Source: Pseudomonas sp. Ga0074129
Lineage (GTDB): Bacteria; Pseudomonadota; Gammaproteobacteria; Pseudomonadales; Pseudomonadaceae
Assembly: GCA_001465025.1 (NCBI GenBank)
Contig: LNDO01000057.1
Span: forward strand, 62,001 to 126,000
Direction: 5' to 3'
DNA length: 64,000 nucleotides
The notes under the pieces were generated by a model. That model was given only the letters and a program-made list of their open reading frames with translations. It did not search any database and was not told where the DNA came from. The number at the start of each line of letters is the position of its first letter. Position 1 is the first letter of the stretch. Both the position numbers and the translations under genes were made by a program. Below are positions 1-7,622 of the stretch, piece after piece.

Positions 1-639
1 CAACTCGCAGGTATCGGTGCGCCGTGGATCGACCACAATGATTTGCATGTGAGGGCGCTGGGCCTTGGCTTCTTCCAAGCGGCGAAACAGCACCGGATGG
101 GCGAAAGCCATGTTGGAGCCGACTATCAGCACACAATCGCTTTGCTCGATGTCTTCGTAATTGCATGGCGGCGCATCCGCACCCAAGCTGCGTTTGTAGC
201 CGACCACGGCTGAACTCATGCACAGGCGTGAGTTGCTATCGATGTTGTTGGTGCCTACCAAGGCGCGGGCCAGCTTGTTGAAGGCGTAGTAATCCTCGGT
301 GAGTAATTGGCCGCTGATATAAAACGCCACGCTGTCCGGGCCGTGTTCGCGAATGGTCTCGGCAAATACGTTGGCCGCGTGATCCAGGGCGCTGTCCCAG
401 TCTGTGCGCGAACGAGCCAGGCCTTTGCCTAAGCGTAATTCGGGGTGCATGGCGCGGGCATCAAGGTCGCCGGTCAGGTGCAGCGTCGCACCTTTGCTGC
501 ACAATTTGCCGAAGTTGGCCGGGTGCTGTGGATCGCCCTGTACGCCGAGGATGTGCTCGCCGTCGTGCTCGATCAGCACGCCACAGCCCACGCCGCAGTA
601 ACAGCAGGTTGATGCGGTGATTTGGCTTTGGGTAGGCAT
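1..639 (-). CDS. nasA: Assimilatory nitrate reductase catalytic subunit, N-terminal part (runs off the window)
   Basis: Reads in from the minus strand with 213 codons inside the window; the C-terminal part lies before position 1. The N-terminus carries the 4Fe-4S Cys cluster of the molybdopterin nitrate reductase family (CCYCGVGCG near residues 12-20, then KLCSKG near 46), followed by the start of the molybdopterin domain (SSAVVGYKR). Family knowledge: cytoplasmic Mo-bisMGD enzyme reducing nitrate to nitrite. The ATG at 639 has GGAG nine bases upstream. It follows nirD at 109 bp with only a REP hairpin between, so it is probably the last gene of nirB-nirD-nasA. Nitrite made here is the substrate of NirBD. 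Confidence 0.93.
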   Translation of the reverse strand, partial: MPTQSQITASTCCYCGVGCGVLIEHDGEHILGVQGDPQHPANFGKLCSKGATLHLTGDLDARAMHPELRLGKGLARSRTDWDSALDHAANVFAETIREHGPDSVAFYISGQLLTEDYYAFNKLARALVGTNNIDSNSRLCMSSAVVGYKRSLGADAPPCNYEDIEQSDCVLIVGSNMAFAHPVLFRRLEEAKAQRPHMQIIVVDPRRTDTCEL

Positions 640-667
640 GGGACTCGACTCCGTGATTTGCGGCCTG

Positions 668-746
668 CTGTAGGAGCCAGCTTGCTGGCGATCCAGGCCG
701 CGAAAAGCATCGCCAGAAGAACTCGGTGTCCACCTGGCTCCTACAG
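668..746. repeat. REP-type inverted repeat between nirD and nasA
   Basis: Two arms CTGTAGGAGCCAGC (668) and GCTCCTACAG (ending 746) face each other around an 80-base element that fills most of the nirD-nasA gap. The GTAGGAGC core is the widespread Pseudomonas REP motif. The same core occurs at 11673-11740. It may form an mRNA hairpin that alters the nirD/nasA ratio; that is inference. Confidence 0.75.
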
Positions 747-748
747 GT

Positions 749-1075
749 TTACGCGCACTTTTCGGCGCAATTAAGGGCCAGTAATACGCGACCGTTTTCA
801 ACCTTGGCGTTATGCCGGTGAGCGCAGCCCACGTCCGGCGCTACGGCTTCACCGCTGTCCAGTTCGATCTGCCAATTGTGTAGCGGGCACGACACGCGTT
901 TGCCAAAGATCAAGCCCTGCGACAGCGGCCCACCTTTATGCGGGCAGCGGTCGTCGAGGGCGAACACCTCATCTGTTGACGTCCGGAAAATCGCGATATC
1001 GCCTTTTGGCCCGGCCACGATGCGCGAGCCCAGTACGTTGATGTCTTCCAGCGCGCAGATATCCAGCCAGTTCAT
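749..1075 (-). CDS. nirD: Nitrite reductase (NADH) small subunit, Rieske type
   Basis: 108 residues, the usual size for NirD. The Rieske-type pair is visible as CPHKGGPL near residue 44 and CPLHNWQ near residue 63. NirD is the accessory subunit of cytoplasmic siroheme nitrite reductase NirBD, which reduces nitrite to ammonium with NADH. The ATG overlaps the nirB stop codon by four bases (ATGA), and AGGAGG precedes it, so it is translationally coupled to nirB. The nirBD-nasA unit is assimilatory. Confidence 0.95.
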   Translation of the reverse strand: MNWLDICALEDINVLGSRIVAGPKGDIAIFRTSTDEVFALDDRCPHKGGPLSQGLIFGKRVSCPLHNWQIELDSGEAVAPDVGCAHRHNAKVENGRVLLALNCAEKCA

Positions 1076-3528
1076 AGCGTGGCCTCCTCAAGTTGCACGA
1101 GCTTGATCGGTTCAAATTCCTTCTTTAACAGCGGTTGTTCGATGCGTTCCTTCCACGGGTCTTGCTCGAACGAGAGAGCGAACTGCAGCCGTGCGGCCAG
1201 TGCTTTGCGGTTGGCCTCATCTTCCACAACGGCTTTTTTGATGTACGCCATGCCCACGCGTTGCAGGTAGTGCACGGTGCGCTCCAGATAGAAGGCTTCT
1301 TCGCGGTAAAGCTGAAGGAAGGCGGCGTTGTATTCGCGCACGTCGTCTGCGGTTTTCACTTTGACGAAGAACTCGGCCACCTCGGTTTTGATCCCTCCGT
1401 TACCGCCGATGTACATCTCAAAGCCCGAGTCCACACCGATGATGCCGACGTCTTTAATACCGGCTTCGGCGCAGTTGCGCGGGCAACCGGAGACTGCCAG
1501 CTTGACCTTGTGCGGCGACCACATGTTGAACAGGTCGTGCTCCAGATCGATGCCCAACTGGGTCGAGTTCTGCGTGCCAAAACGGCAGAACTCGCTACCA
1601 ACACAGGTTTTCACCGTGCGGATGGACTTGCCGTAGGCGTGGCCCGAAGGCATATCCAGCTCTTTCCACACCGCCGGCAGGTCTTCCTTCTTGATGCCGA
1701 GCAGATCGATACGCTGGCCACCGGTGACCTTGACCATGGGCACCTTGTACTTGTCGGCCACATCGGCAATGCGGCGCAGCTCGGACGGGTTGGTCACGCC
1801 GCCCCACATGCGCGGCACCACGGAGTAGGTGCCGTCCTTCTGGATATTGGCGTGGGCGCGTTCGTTGATCAGGCGCGACTGCGGGTCGTCCTTGGCTTCG
1901 CCCGGCCAGGTGGAAATCAGGTAGTAGTTGAGCGCCGGGCGGCAGGTGGCGCAGCCGTTGGGCGTGCTCCAGTTAAGGAAGGCCATGGCCTGGCTCAGGC
2001 TGGTCAGGTGCTCATCGCGGATGGCTTTGCGGATCTGCCCGTGGTTGAGATCCGAGCAGCCGCAGATGGCCTTCTCGCTCTTGGGTTTGACATCCGCGGC
2101 GCCGCCGACGGTGCTGATCAGGATCTGCTCGACCAGGCCGACACAGGAGCCGCAGGAGCTGCCGGCCTTGGTCTGCTTCTTCACGTCATCCACCGAGAAC
2201 AGGCCGTTTTCCTGGATGGCCTTGACGATGGTGCCCTTGCATACGCCGTTGCAGCCGCAGATTTCCATGCTGTCGGGCATATTGGCGGTCTTGTCGGCGC
2301 CCTGGTGGCCGACGTCGCCGATGGCGTTCTCGCCAAACATCAGGTGGTCGCGGATCTCGCTGACGTTGTGGTTCTCGCGGATCTGGCGGAAGTACCAGCC
2401 GCCGTCGGCGGTGTCGCCATACAGGCAGGCGCCGACCAGCACGTCATCTTTGATCACCAGCTTCTTGTACACGCCGCCGATGGGGTCGGAGAGGGTGATG
2501 GTCTCGGTGCCTTCACCGCCCATAAATTCGCCGGCGGAGAACAGGTCGATGCCGGTAACCTTGAGCTTGGTCGAGGTCACCGAGCCCTGGTAGCGGGCGA
2601 AGCCGAGCTGGGCCAGGTGGTTGGCGCAGACCTTGGCCTGCTCGAACAGCGGCGCCACCAGGCCGTAGGCGATGCCACGGTGGCTGGCGCATTCGCCGAT
2701 GGCGTAAACGCGAGGGTCGTAGGTCTGCATGGTGTCGTTGACCAGAATGCCGCGGTTACAGGCAATGCCGGCGCTCTCGGCCAGGTCGCTGTTGGGGCGA
2801 ATGCCGGCGGCCATCACCACCAGATCGGCGGGGATCACTTCGCCGTCCTTGAATTTCACCGCGCAGACGCGGCCTTCGCCGTTGTCCAGCAACTCAGCGG
2901 TATGCTTGGGCAGGAGGAACTTCAGGCCGCGGTCTTCCAGGGATTTCTGCAGCAGCTCGCCGGCAGTGCGGTCGAGCTGGCGCTCCAGCAGCCAGTCGCC
3001 CAGGTGCACCACGGTGACGTCCATGCCGCGCAGCTTGAGGCCGTTGGCCGCTTCCAGGCCGAGCAGGCCGCCGCCGATGACCACCGCGTGCTTATGGATC
3101 TTGGCGGTGTCCATCATCATCTGGGTGTCGGCGATATCGCGGTAGCCGATCACGCCTTCCAGGTCCTTGCCCGGAATCGGCAGGATAAAGGGATTGGAGC
3201 CGGTGGCAATCAGCAGGCGATCGTACTCGGCCTCGCTGCCATCGTCGGCGATCACCAGGCGCTTCTTGCGGTCGATCTTGACCACCTTGCGCCCGAGCAG
3301 CAGCTTGATGTCGTTTTCCGCGTACCAGTTCAGATCGTTGAGCACGATCTCCTCGAAGGTCTGCTCGCCGGCCAGCACGGGGGAGAGCAGGATGCGGTTG
3401 TAGTTGGGGTGCGGCTCGGCGCCGAACACGGTGATGTCGTAAAGGTCGGGGGCGAGCTTGAGCAGCTCTTCGAGGGTGCGCACACCCGCCATGCCGTTGC
3501 CGATCATCACCAGCTTGAGTTTTTGCAT
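1072..3528 (-). CDS. nirB: Nitrite reductase (NADH) large subunit
   Basis: About 818 residues, family length. Order of domains: FAD/NAD(P)-binding domain with MIGNGMAG at the N-terminus and GGGLLGLEAANGL near 150; a BFD-like [2Fe-2S] domain (CGCNGVCKG, then CGSC) near 420-465; a second such Cys-rich segment (ICGCSDLN, NGCATC) near 485-530; and the siroheme/4Fe-4S reductase module with CVGSEFC and SGCPRNC near 630-680. It reduces nitrite to ammonium in the cytoplasm. I chose the ATG at 3528 because AGGAG lies about nine bases upstream and the protein then begins MQKLKLVMIGNG; an in-frame ATG at 3549 has no ribosome site. Transcription is probably controlled by the sigma-54 promoter and attenuator upstream. 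Confidence 0.95.
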   Translation of the reverse strand: MQKLKLVMIGNGMAGVRTLEELLKLAPDLYDITVFGAEPHPNYNRILLSPVLAGEQTFEEIVLNDLNWYAENDIKLLLGRKVVKIDRKKRLVIADDGSEAEYDRLLIATGSNPFILPIPGKDLEGVIGYRDIADTQMMMDTAKIHKHAVVIGGGLLGLEAANGLKLRGMDVTVVHLGDWLLERQLDRTAGELLQKSLEDRGLKFLLPKHTAELLDNGEGRVCAVKFKDGEVIPADLVVMAAGIRPNSDLAESAGIACNRGILVNDTMQTYDPRVYAIGECASHRGIAYGLVAPLFEQAKVCANHLAQLGFARYQGSVTSTKLKVTGIDLFSAGEFMGGEGTETITLSDPIGGVYKKLVIKDDVLVGACLYGDTADGGWYFRQIRENHNVSEIRDHLMFGENAIGDVGHQGADKTANMPDSMEICGCNGVCKGTIVKAIQENGLFSVDDVKKQTKAGSSCGSCVGLVEQILISTVGGAADVKPKSEKAICGCSDLNHGQIRKAIRDEHLTSLSQAMAFLNWSTPNGCATCRPALNYYLISTWPGEAKDDPQSRLINERAHANIQKDGTYSVVPRMWGGVTNPSELRRIADVADKYKVPMVKVTGGQRIDLLGIKKEDLPAVWKELDMPSGHAYGKSIRTVKTCVGSEFCRFGTQNSTQLGIDLEHDLFNMWSPHKVKLAVSGCPRNCAEAGIKDVGIIGVDSGFEMYIGGNGGIKTEVAEFFVKVKTADDVREYNAAFLQLYREEAFYLERTVHYLQRVGMAYIKKAVVEDEANRKALAARLQFALSFEQDPWKERIEQPLLKKEFEPIKLVQLEEATL

Positions 3529-3559
3529 GCCGGCCATCTCCTGAGTCATTGATCACGGA

Positions 3560-3600
3560 AAAACAAAAAAGACGTCCCGCTAGTCACCTAGCGAGGACGC
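3560..3600 (-). terminator. Intrinsic terminator in the nirB leader (attenuator)
   Basis: On the minus strand the stem GCGTCCTCGCTAG / CTAGCGGGACGTC with a 4-base loop is followed by TTTTTTGTTTTT. It lies about 30 bases before the nirB start and after the promoter. It therefore terminates inside the leader rather than at an operon end. Together with the two hexaloop hairpins just upstream it forms a transcription attenuator of the NasR/NasT type. Confidence 0.88.
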
Positions 3601-3612
3601 CTTTGTCCAAGT

Positions 3613-3651
3613 CCCGTTCTATCGGGAAGTGCAGCCTTCTACGTTGAGGGC
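3613..3651 (-). promoter_or_regulatory. Tandem hexaloop hairpins, ANTAR (NasT/NasR) antiterminator target
   Basis: Read on the minus strand, hairpin P1 (3651-3634) has stem GCCCTC/GAAGGC with one mismatch and the six-base loop AACGTA. Hairpin P2 (3626-3613) has stem CCCG/CGGG and loop ATAGAA. Both loops carry A at position 1 and G at position 4, the signature bound by ANTAR-domain antiterminators. The linker is seven bases, and the terminator begins 12 bases after P2. Known biology: NasT or NasR binding of such tandem hairpins prevents the terminator and allows expression on nitrate or nitrite. Confidence 0.85.
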
Positions 3652-3681
3652 CGCGCTTTTATTACATTGTGTCTGGGGTAA

Positions 3682-3697
3682 TGCAGACCTTGTGCCA
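3682..3697 (-). promoter_or_regulatory. Sigma-54 (-24/-12) promoter of nirB-nirD-nasA
   Basis: Minus strand TGGCACAAGGTCTGCA has GG and GC twelve bases apart and matches TGGCACG-N4-TTGCA except at two positions. Predicted start near 3671 gives a leader of about 140 bases, with P1 starting about 20 bases in. This placement fits the antiterminator architecture downstream. Confidence 0.8.
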
Positions 3698-3792
3698 ACT
3701 TGTGCCAGCTTATGAAAAGCCGCGTTTTTTCTGGCTTTTCAGCCACTTGCAAGGAGCTTTTGGGCTAAGGACTGCACCTTTATCAGGCGCCT

Positions 3793-3826
3793 TGCGCTTC
3801 TTTGGTGCGTGCGCCAGTGTGGTGCA
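3793..3826. promoter_or_regulatory. Two adjacent NtrC-like enhancer dyads
   Basis: TGCGCC-AGTGT-GGTGCA (3810-3826) matches the NtrC dyad TGCACC-N5-GGTGCA at 11 of 12 defined positions. TGCGCT-TCTTT-GGTGCG (3793-3809) abuts it with 9 of 12. They sit about 120-155 bases upstream of the predicted sigma-54 start, the usual distance for NtrC enhancers, and just beyond the kinase gene's stop codon. Direct observation plus consensus knowledge; binding is inferred. Confidence 0.65.
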
Positions 3827-3828
3827 CG

Positions 3829-5496
3829 CTATTTAAGCAGCCAGAACAGCAGGGCCAGATTCAGCAGCAGGGAAACCAAGGCCACGCTGCGCCAGACCAG
3901 CAATGGCTCGCGCTCCAGCAGCGGCCGCGGCGCGCTGCTGAGGGACTGGCGCTCGCCGCTCTCCAGGGCCAGCAGCCATTCTTCGGCGGTCTCGAAGCGT
4001 CGCGCCGGGTCGGCGGCCAGGGCGCGTGCCAGTACTTCATCGAGCCAGGCCGGCAGATCCGGGCGATAGCGGCTGGCCGGGGCCGGCTGGCCGAAGCGCG
4101 GGTGCTGGAAGGCCTCGATCTCGCCATAGGGGTAGTGGCCGGTGAGCAAGTGATAGAGCGTCACGCCGGCGGCGTAGAGGTCCTGCTGGGCGCTGGGGGC
4201 GCTGCCGCTGAAGGCTTCCGGGGCGATATAGCTGGGTGTGCCGGGCAGGCTGTGGGCTTCGTCGCGGGACAGGCCGGGGCAGTAGGCCAGGCCGAAGTCG
4301 AGCACGCGCAGCTCGCCATCATCGCCCCACAGCAGGTTTTCCGGCTTGATATCGCGATGGAGGATATTGCGCCGGTGCAGCAGGCCGACGGCCTTGATTA
4401 GGCGCGGGGCGATATCCAGCCACTCGGCCAGCTGCAGCGGGCCGCACAGGCGCAGGTGCTCGGCCAGGGTCTGGCCGCTGTAGGCACGCTGCACGTAGTA
4501 CAGGTGCTGGCGCTGGGGCACGGGGTGCAGCTCGGGGAAGTGGCGCCCGGCCACCCGGCGCAGAAACCATTCCTCCAGGAGCAGGGCCGGGCCAGCCTGG
4601 GGATCGTGGGCACGGCTGGCCGGCAGGGTCTTGAGCAGCCAGCTGCGCTGCTGCTCATCGCGTACCCGGTAGACCAGGGACTGGCGCGACTCGGCCAGCA
4701 GGCGCTCGATCTGCCAGCCTTCGAACAGACTGCCCTCGCGCAGGCGCGGCGGCACCGACCAGTGGCTGAGCTGGGCCAGGGTGTCGGCCAGATCACTCTC
4801 GGGCAGGGCGTCGATGCGCACCAGCAGGGCGCTGGCATTGTCCTGGCTGCCGGCCTGATGGGCGGCCGCGACCAGGGCCTGGCTGGCGGCCTGCAGATCT
4901 TCGTGCTGCTGCAGGATACGGGCGATGGCGCGGTCGTCCAGGCTGGCCCAGACACCGTCGCTAAGCAGCACGAAGCATTCGCCCTGGCGCAGTTCGCCAT
5001 CCAGATAATCCATCACCAGGTGCTGATCCAGGCCCATGGCGCGCTTGAGCACATGCTGCATGCCCGGCTGCTCCCAGACATGCTCCTCGCTGATCGGCTC
5101 CAGTTGCCCGGCCAGCCAGCGGTAGACCCGGCAGTCGCCGACATGGGCCAGGGTAAAGCGCCGGCCGCGCACGACCAGGGCACTGAGGGTGGTGAGCAGC
5201 GGCTGGCCGCCGCTGCCGGCCAGCAGCCAGCGGTTGTGGGCCACCAGCACGCGGTCCAGGGACTGGCTGACCGCCCAGGTTTCCGGGGTGGAGTAATAGT
5301 CCAGGGCCAGGGCCTGCAGGGTGGCGCGCGAGGCCAGGCCGCCATCGGCGCACTGGCTGACGCCATCGGCAAGGGCGAACAGGTAGCCCTTGCTCGCAGC
5401 CAGGGCCGGCGCCGGAGTGACCAGGCGGATGGCGTCCTGGTTTTCCGCCCGCGGGCCGGTGGCGCTGGTTTCGCCGAAGCTCAGTTGCAAGGCCAT
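3829..5496 (-). CDS. Bifunctional PP2C-type phosphatase / serine-threonine kinase, membrane anchored
   Basis: 555 residues. Residues 1-235 form a PP2C-like phosphatase (ENQDAI, ALADGVSQ, HVGDCRVYR, LLSDGVW, SQDNAS). Residues about 255-520 form a Hanks-type kinase (catalytic loop HRDIKPENLL, DFGLAYC, GTPSYIAPEA). The last 20 residues form one transmembrane helix. The VAIK-type lysine (WLLKTLP) is present, but the nucleotide loop region LLAESRQSLVYRV lacks the usual glycines. The ATG at 5496 is preceded by AGGAACC; an upstream in-frame ATG gives a non-homologous Arg-rich extension. It sits between the nitrate transporter and nirB, a position known in pseudomonads. Substrates are unknown. Confidence 0.9.
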   Translation of the reverse strand: MALQLSFGETSATGPRAENQDAIRLVTPAPALAASKGYLFALADGVSQCADGGLASRATLQALALDYYSTPETWAVSQSLDRVLVAHNRWLLAGSGGQPLLTTLSALVVRGRRFTLAHVGDCRVYRWLAGQLEPISEEHVWEQPGMQHVLKRAMGLDQHLVMDYLDGELRQGECFVLLSDGVWASLDDRAIARILQQHEDLQAASQALVAAAHQAGSQDNASALLVRIDALPESDLADTLAQLSHWSVPPRLREGSLFEGWQIERLLAESRQSLVYRVRDEQQRSWLLKTLPASRAHDPQAGPALLLEEWFLRRVAGRHFPELHPVPQRQHLYYVQRAYSGQTLAEHLRLCGPLQLAEWLDIAPRLIKAVGLLHRRNILHRDIKPENLLWGDDGELRVLDFGLAYCPGLSRDEAHSLPGTPSYIAPEAFSGSAPSAQQDLYAAGVTLYHLLTGHYPYGEIEAFQHPRFGQPAPASRYRPDLPAWLDEVLARALAADPARRFETAEEWLLALESGERQSLSSAPRPLLEREPLLVWRSVALVSLLLNLALLFWLLK

Positions 5497-5657
5497 GGCC
5501 GGTTCCTGAAACAAGGTGAACGAGAAGGGCTGAGGCAAAGGCGGGACCTTGGCCGCGATGCACGAGTGCGTCGTTGCCGACTTAACTCGCCTTTCCTGAC
5601 CAGTGCAATGCCGCGCGGCCGGTCGGTCCCGCCTTCGCCTCAAACCTTCAATCTGGG

Positions 5658-5729
5658 CGTAGGGTGGATCGCGCTTTACCGATCCACCGTGGCCATCAGG
5701 TGGATGAGAAATGCGTCATCCACCCTACG
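5658..5729. repeat. Double inverted repeat of the GTAGGGTGGAT family
   Basis: The 240-base gap between kinase and transporter genes holds CGTAGGGTGGATC facing GATCCACC and GGTGGATGA facing TCATCCACCCTACG, i.e. two hairpins with matching outer ends. A related half-element is at 30077-30108. I see no gene in 5497-5736. Confidence 0.7.
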
Positions 5730-5736
5730 TATCGGG

Positions 5737-6948
5737 TCAGACCCGGGCGGCGGTCACGGCCGCGCTACCCCAGGTGGTGCGCCAGCGCTTTTTCACTCCA
5801 TACAGGCCGAACCAGGCCAGTACGCCGAGGCTGGCGAACAGCCACAGGCCCAACTGGTAGTCGCCGGTGTGCTGCTTGATGGCGCCCAGGCCTGCGGCCA
5901 GGAAGAAGCCGCCGATGCCGCCGGCCATGCCGATCAGCCCGGTCATCACGCCGATTTCCTTGCGAAAGCGCTGCGGCACCAACTGGAACACCGCGCCGTT
6001 GCCGGCACCCAGGCCGAGCATGGCGGCGACGAACAGGGCCAGGGCCGCAGCGGAGCTGGACAGGTTAAAGCCCACGGCGGCGATGCACAGGGCCGCGACG
6101 GTGTACATCATCAGCAGCGAACGGATACCGCCGATGCGGTCGGCCAGGGCACCGCCGAGGGGGCGCATCAGGCTGCCGGCGCAGACGCAGGCGGCGGTGT
6201 AGTAACCGGCGGTCACCGGATTGAGGCCGTACTGATCACTGAAATAGCCGGGCAAGACGCTGGCCAGGCCGATAAAGCCGCCGAAGGTGACGCTGTAGAA
6301 GAACATAAACCACCAGCTATCGCGGTCACCCAGGGCCTTGAGGTAGTCGCCCAGGGCTTTGGGTTGCGGGCGCTCGGGGGCGTTCTTGGCCACCAGGGCG
6401 AACACCACCAGGGTGATCAGCAGGGGAATCAGGGCCCAGCCAAACACGTTCTGCCAGCCAAACAGCGCCGCCAGGCCTGGGGCGAACAGGGCCGCCAGCA
6501 CGGTGCCGGAGTTGCCCGCACCGGCAATGCCCATGGCCTTGCCCTGGTGCTGCGGCGGATACCACTGCGAAGCCAGGGGCAGGGCGACGGCAAAGGCGGC
6601 GCCGGCAAAGCCCAAGAACAGACCCAGCAGCAGCGCCTGCTCATAGCTGCCGATGCCGATCTGCCAGGCGCAGAACAGGGCCACTATGACCACCACCTGG
6701 CCAATCAGGCCGGCAGTCTTGGGCGACAGGCGATCACAGATAAAACCCATCAGCAGGCGCAGCACGGCGCCGGCGAGAATTGGCGTGGCGACCATCAGGC
6801 CGCGCTCCTGGGCGCTCAGGCCCAGATCGGTGGCGATCTGCACAGCCAGCGGGCCGAGCACGTACCACACCATAAAACTCAGGTCGAAATAGAGAAAGGC
6901 GGCGAACAGCGTCGGTGCGTGGCCGGATTTCCAGAAACTTGTATTCAT
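5737..6948 (-). CDS. Nitrate/nitrite MFS transporter (NNP family)
   Basis: 403 residues with about 12 hydrophobic segments. Two glycine-rich segments typical of nitrate/nitrite porters are present: GAGNSGTV near residue 125 and GLGAGNGAVFQL near 320. It probably imports nitrate for NasA. The ATG at 6948 has GAGGTG seven bases upstream and starts the conserved MNTSFWKSG. A longer in-frame extension to 7191 has no homologous character and would consume the regulatory leader. Its own sigma-54 promoter and ANTAR-type leader lie at 7173-7291. Often called nasF, nasA or narK-like in different species, so I leave the symbol empty. Confidence 0.92.
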   Translation of the reverse strand: MNTSFWKSGHAPTLFAAFLYFDLSFMVWYVLGPLAVQIATDLGLSAQERGLMVATPILAGAVLRLLMGFICDRLSPKTAGLIGQVVVIVALFCAWQIGIGSYEQALLLGLFLGFAGAAFAVALPLASQWYPPQHQGKAMGIAGAGNSGTVLAALFAPGLAALFGWQNVFGWALIPLLITLVVFALVAKNAPERPQPKALGDYLKALGDRDSWWFMFFYSVTFGGFIGLASVLPGYFSDQYGLNPVTAGYYTAACVCAGSLMRPLGGALADRIGGIRSLLMMYTVAALCIAAVGFNLSSSAAALALFVAAMLGLGAGNGAVFQLVPQRFRKEIGVMTGLIGMAGGIGGFFLAAGLGAIKQHTGDYQLGLWLFASLGVLAWFGLYGVKKRWRTTWGSAAVTAARV

Positions 6949-7172
6949 CGAACACCTCATTCGGCAGTAAAGGGTCCCGGCCGGGCGCGGCGCACCGTGG
7001 TCGTGGACACGGCGGCCGCAACCCGCCGGGGAGGTGCGGTGCTTGTGGCGCCACACCCTGGGGCCTGTGATCTGTTTACGGGGGTAAGCAGGTCTGGCCG
7101 CAGCTGGGTTGAATAAGTACAGGCACAAGCCCTGGATCACAGGGCAGGCACCGGCCCCGAACACTGGGGCAT

Positions 7173-7212
7173 AAAACGCAAAACGCCGCATAAGCCGTGC
7201 GCCCGTGGGCGT
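7173..7212 (-). terminator. Possible attenuator in the nitrate transporter leader
   Basis: On the minus strand ACGCC (7212-7208) can pair with GGCGT (7187-7183), with a short inner GCA/TGC stem, followed by TTTTGCGTTTT. The same CGCC can instead pair with the nearer GGCG of GGGCG, giving two mutually exclusive folds. The stem is much weaker than the nirB attenuator, so this is tentative. Confidence 0.35.
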
Positions 7213-7219
7213 GGTCTAT

Positions 7220-7260
7220 ACGACGTCTTTGTCGTTTATCGGGCAGCCGCCATTGGCTAC
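7220..7260 (-). promoter_or_regulatory. Second tandem hexaloop ANTAR target, nitrate transporter leader
   Basis: Minus strand P1 (7260-7243): stem GTAGCC/GGCTGC (one G-T pair) with loop AATGGC. P2 (7235-7220): stem ACGAC/GTCGT with loop AAAGAC. Both loops have A1 and G4. The linker is seven bases (7242-7236), as in the nirB leader. P1 begins a few bases after the predicted sigma-54 start. This is the same antiterminator signature as at 3613-3651. Confidence 0.78.
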
Positions 7261-7275
7261 TTGTATGGGGGTATT

Positions 7276-7291
7276 AGCAAAGGCTGCGCCA
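7276..7291 (-). promoter_or_regulatory. Sigma-54 promoter of the nitrate transporter
   Basis: Minus strand TGGCGCAGCCTTTGCT has the -24 GG and -12 GC twelve bases apart and a perfect TTGCT -12 box. Predicted start is near 7264, giving a leader of roughly 315 bases before the ATG at 6948. Confidence 0.8.
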
Positions 7292-7622
7292 ACTTATGGC
7301 GCAAGACGAAGAAAATGCGCTGCGCCTGGGCGTGCCTCGGCCAGAATCGCCCCGCAATAGCCCGCGTGGGCCCGTGGATGCTCCTGCAGAGCGCATGACG
7401 CGGGGCTTTGCGTACAGTGCCAGCGGGCGGCGGGGCTGACTGGCTTAGGGGCAATCAGTTAAGGAGCCTAGGGGCTGGTAAGGTAGTGGGCTGCACCGCA
7501 GCAGGGCATGCTGGGCTTGGGAGGGGTGGGCGGTGCTGCAAAATAAGGCGTCAGAGGCTCTCCTGCACCCGGATAAGGCGCAGAGAAGGCGTGCAGGCCA
7601 GTGGGCTGGCCTTAAATCTGGA
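7292..7622. other. Non-coding stretch upstream of the nitrate transporter promoter
   Basis: About 330 bases without a convincing gene on either strand. Any enhancer for the sigma-54 promoter at 7276 should be here, but I found no close NtrC dyad. Short open frames here lack ribosome sites and have no recognisable protein character. Confidence 0.5.

Noticed and set aside
1135-3552. An 805-codon open frame on the plus strand opposite nirB
   Set aside because: It is a high-GC antisense shadow: the minus strand encodes the full NirB motifs, and the plus frame has low-complexity Ala/Gly/His/Val content and no ribosome site.
4456-7116. An 886-codon plus-strand frame across kinase and transporter genes
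   Set aside because: It crosses two real minus-strand genes and the repeat between them, and its Gln/Gly/Ala-rich translation resembles no protein.
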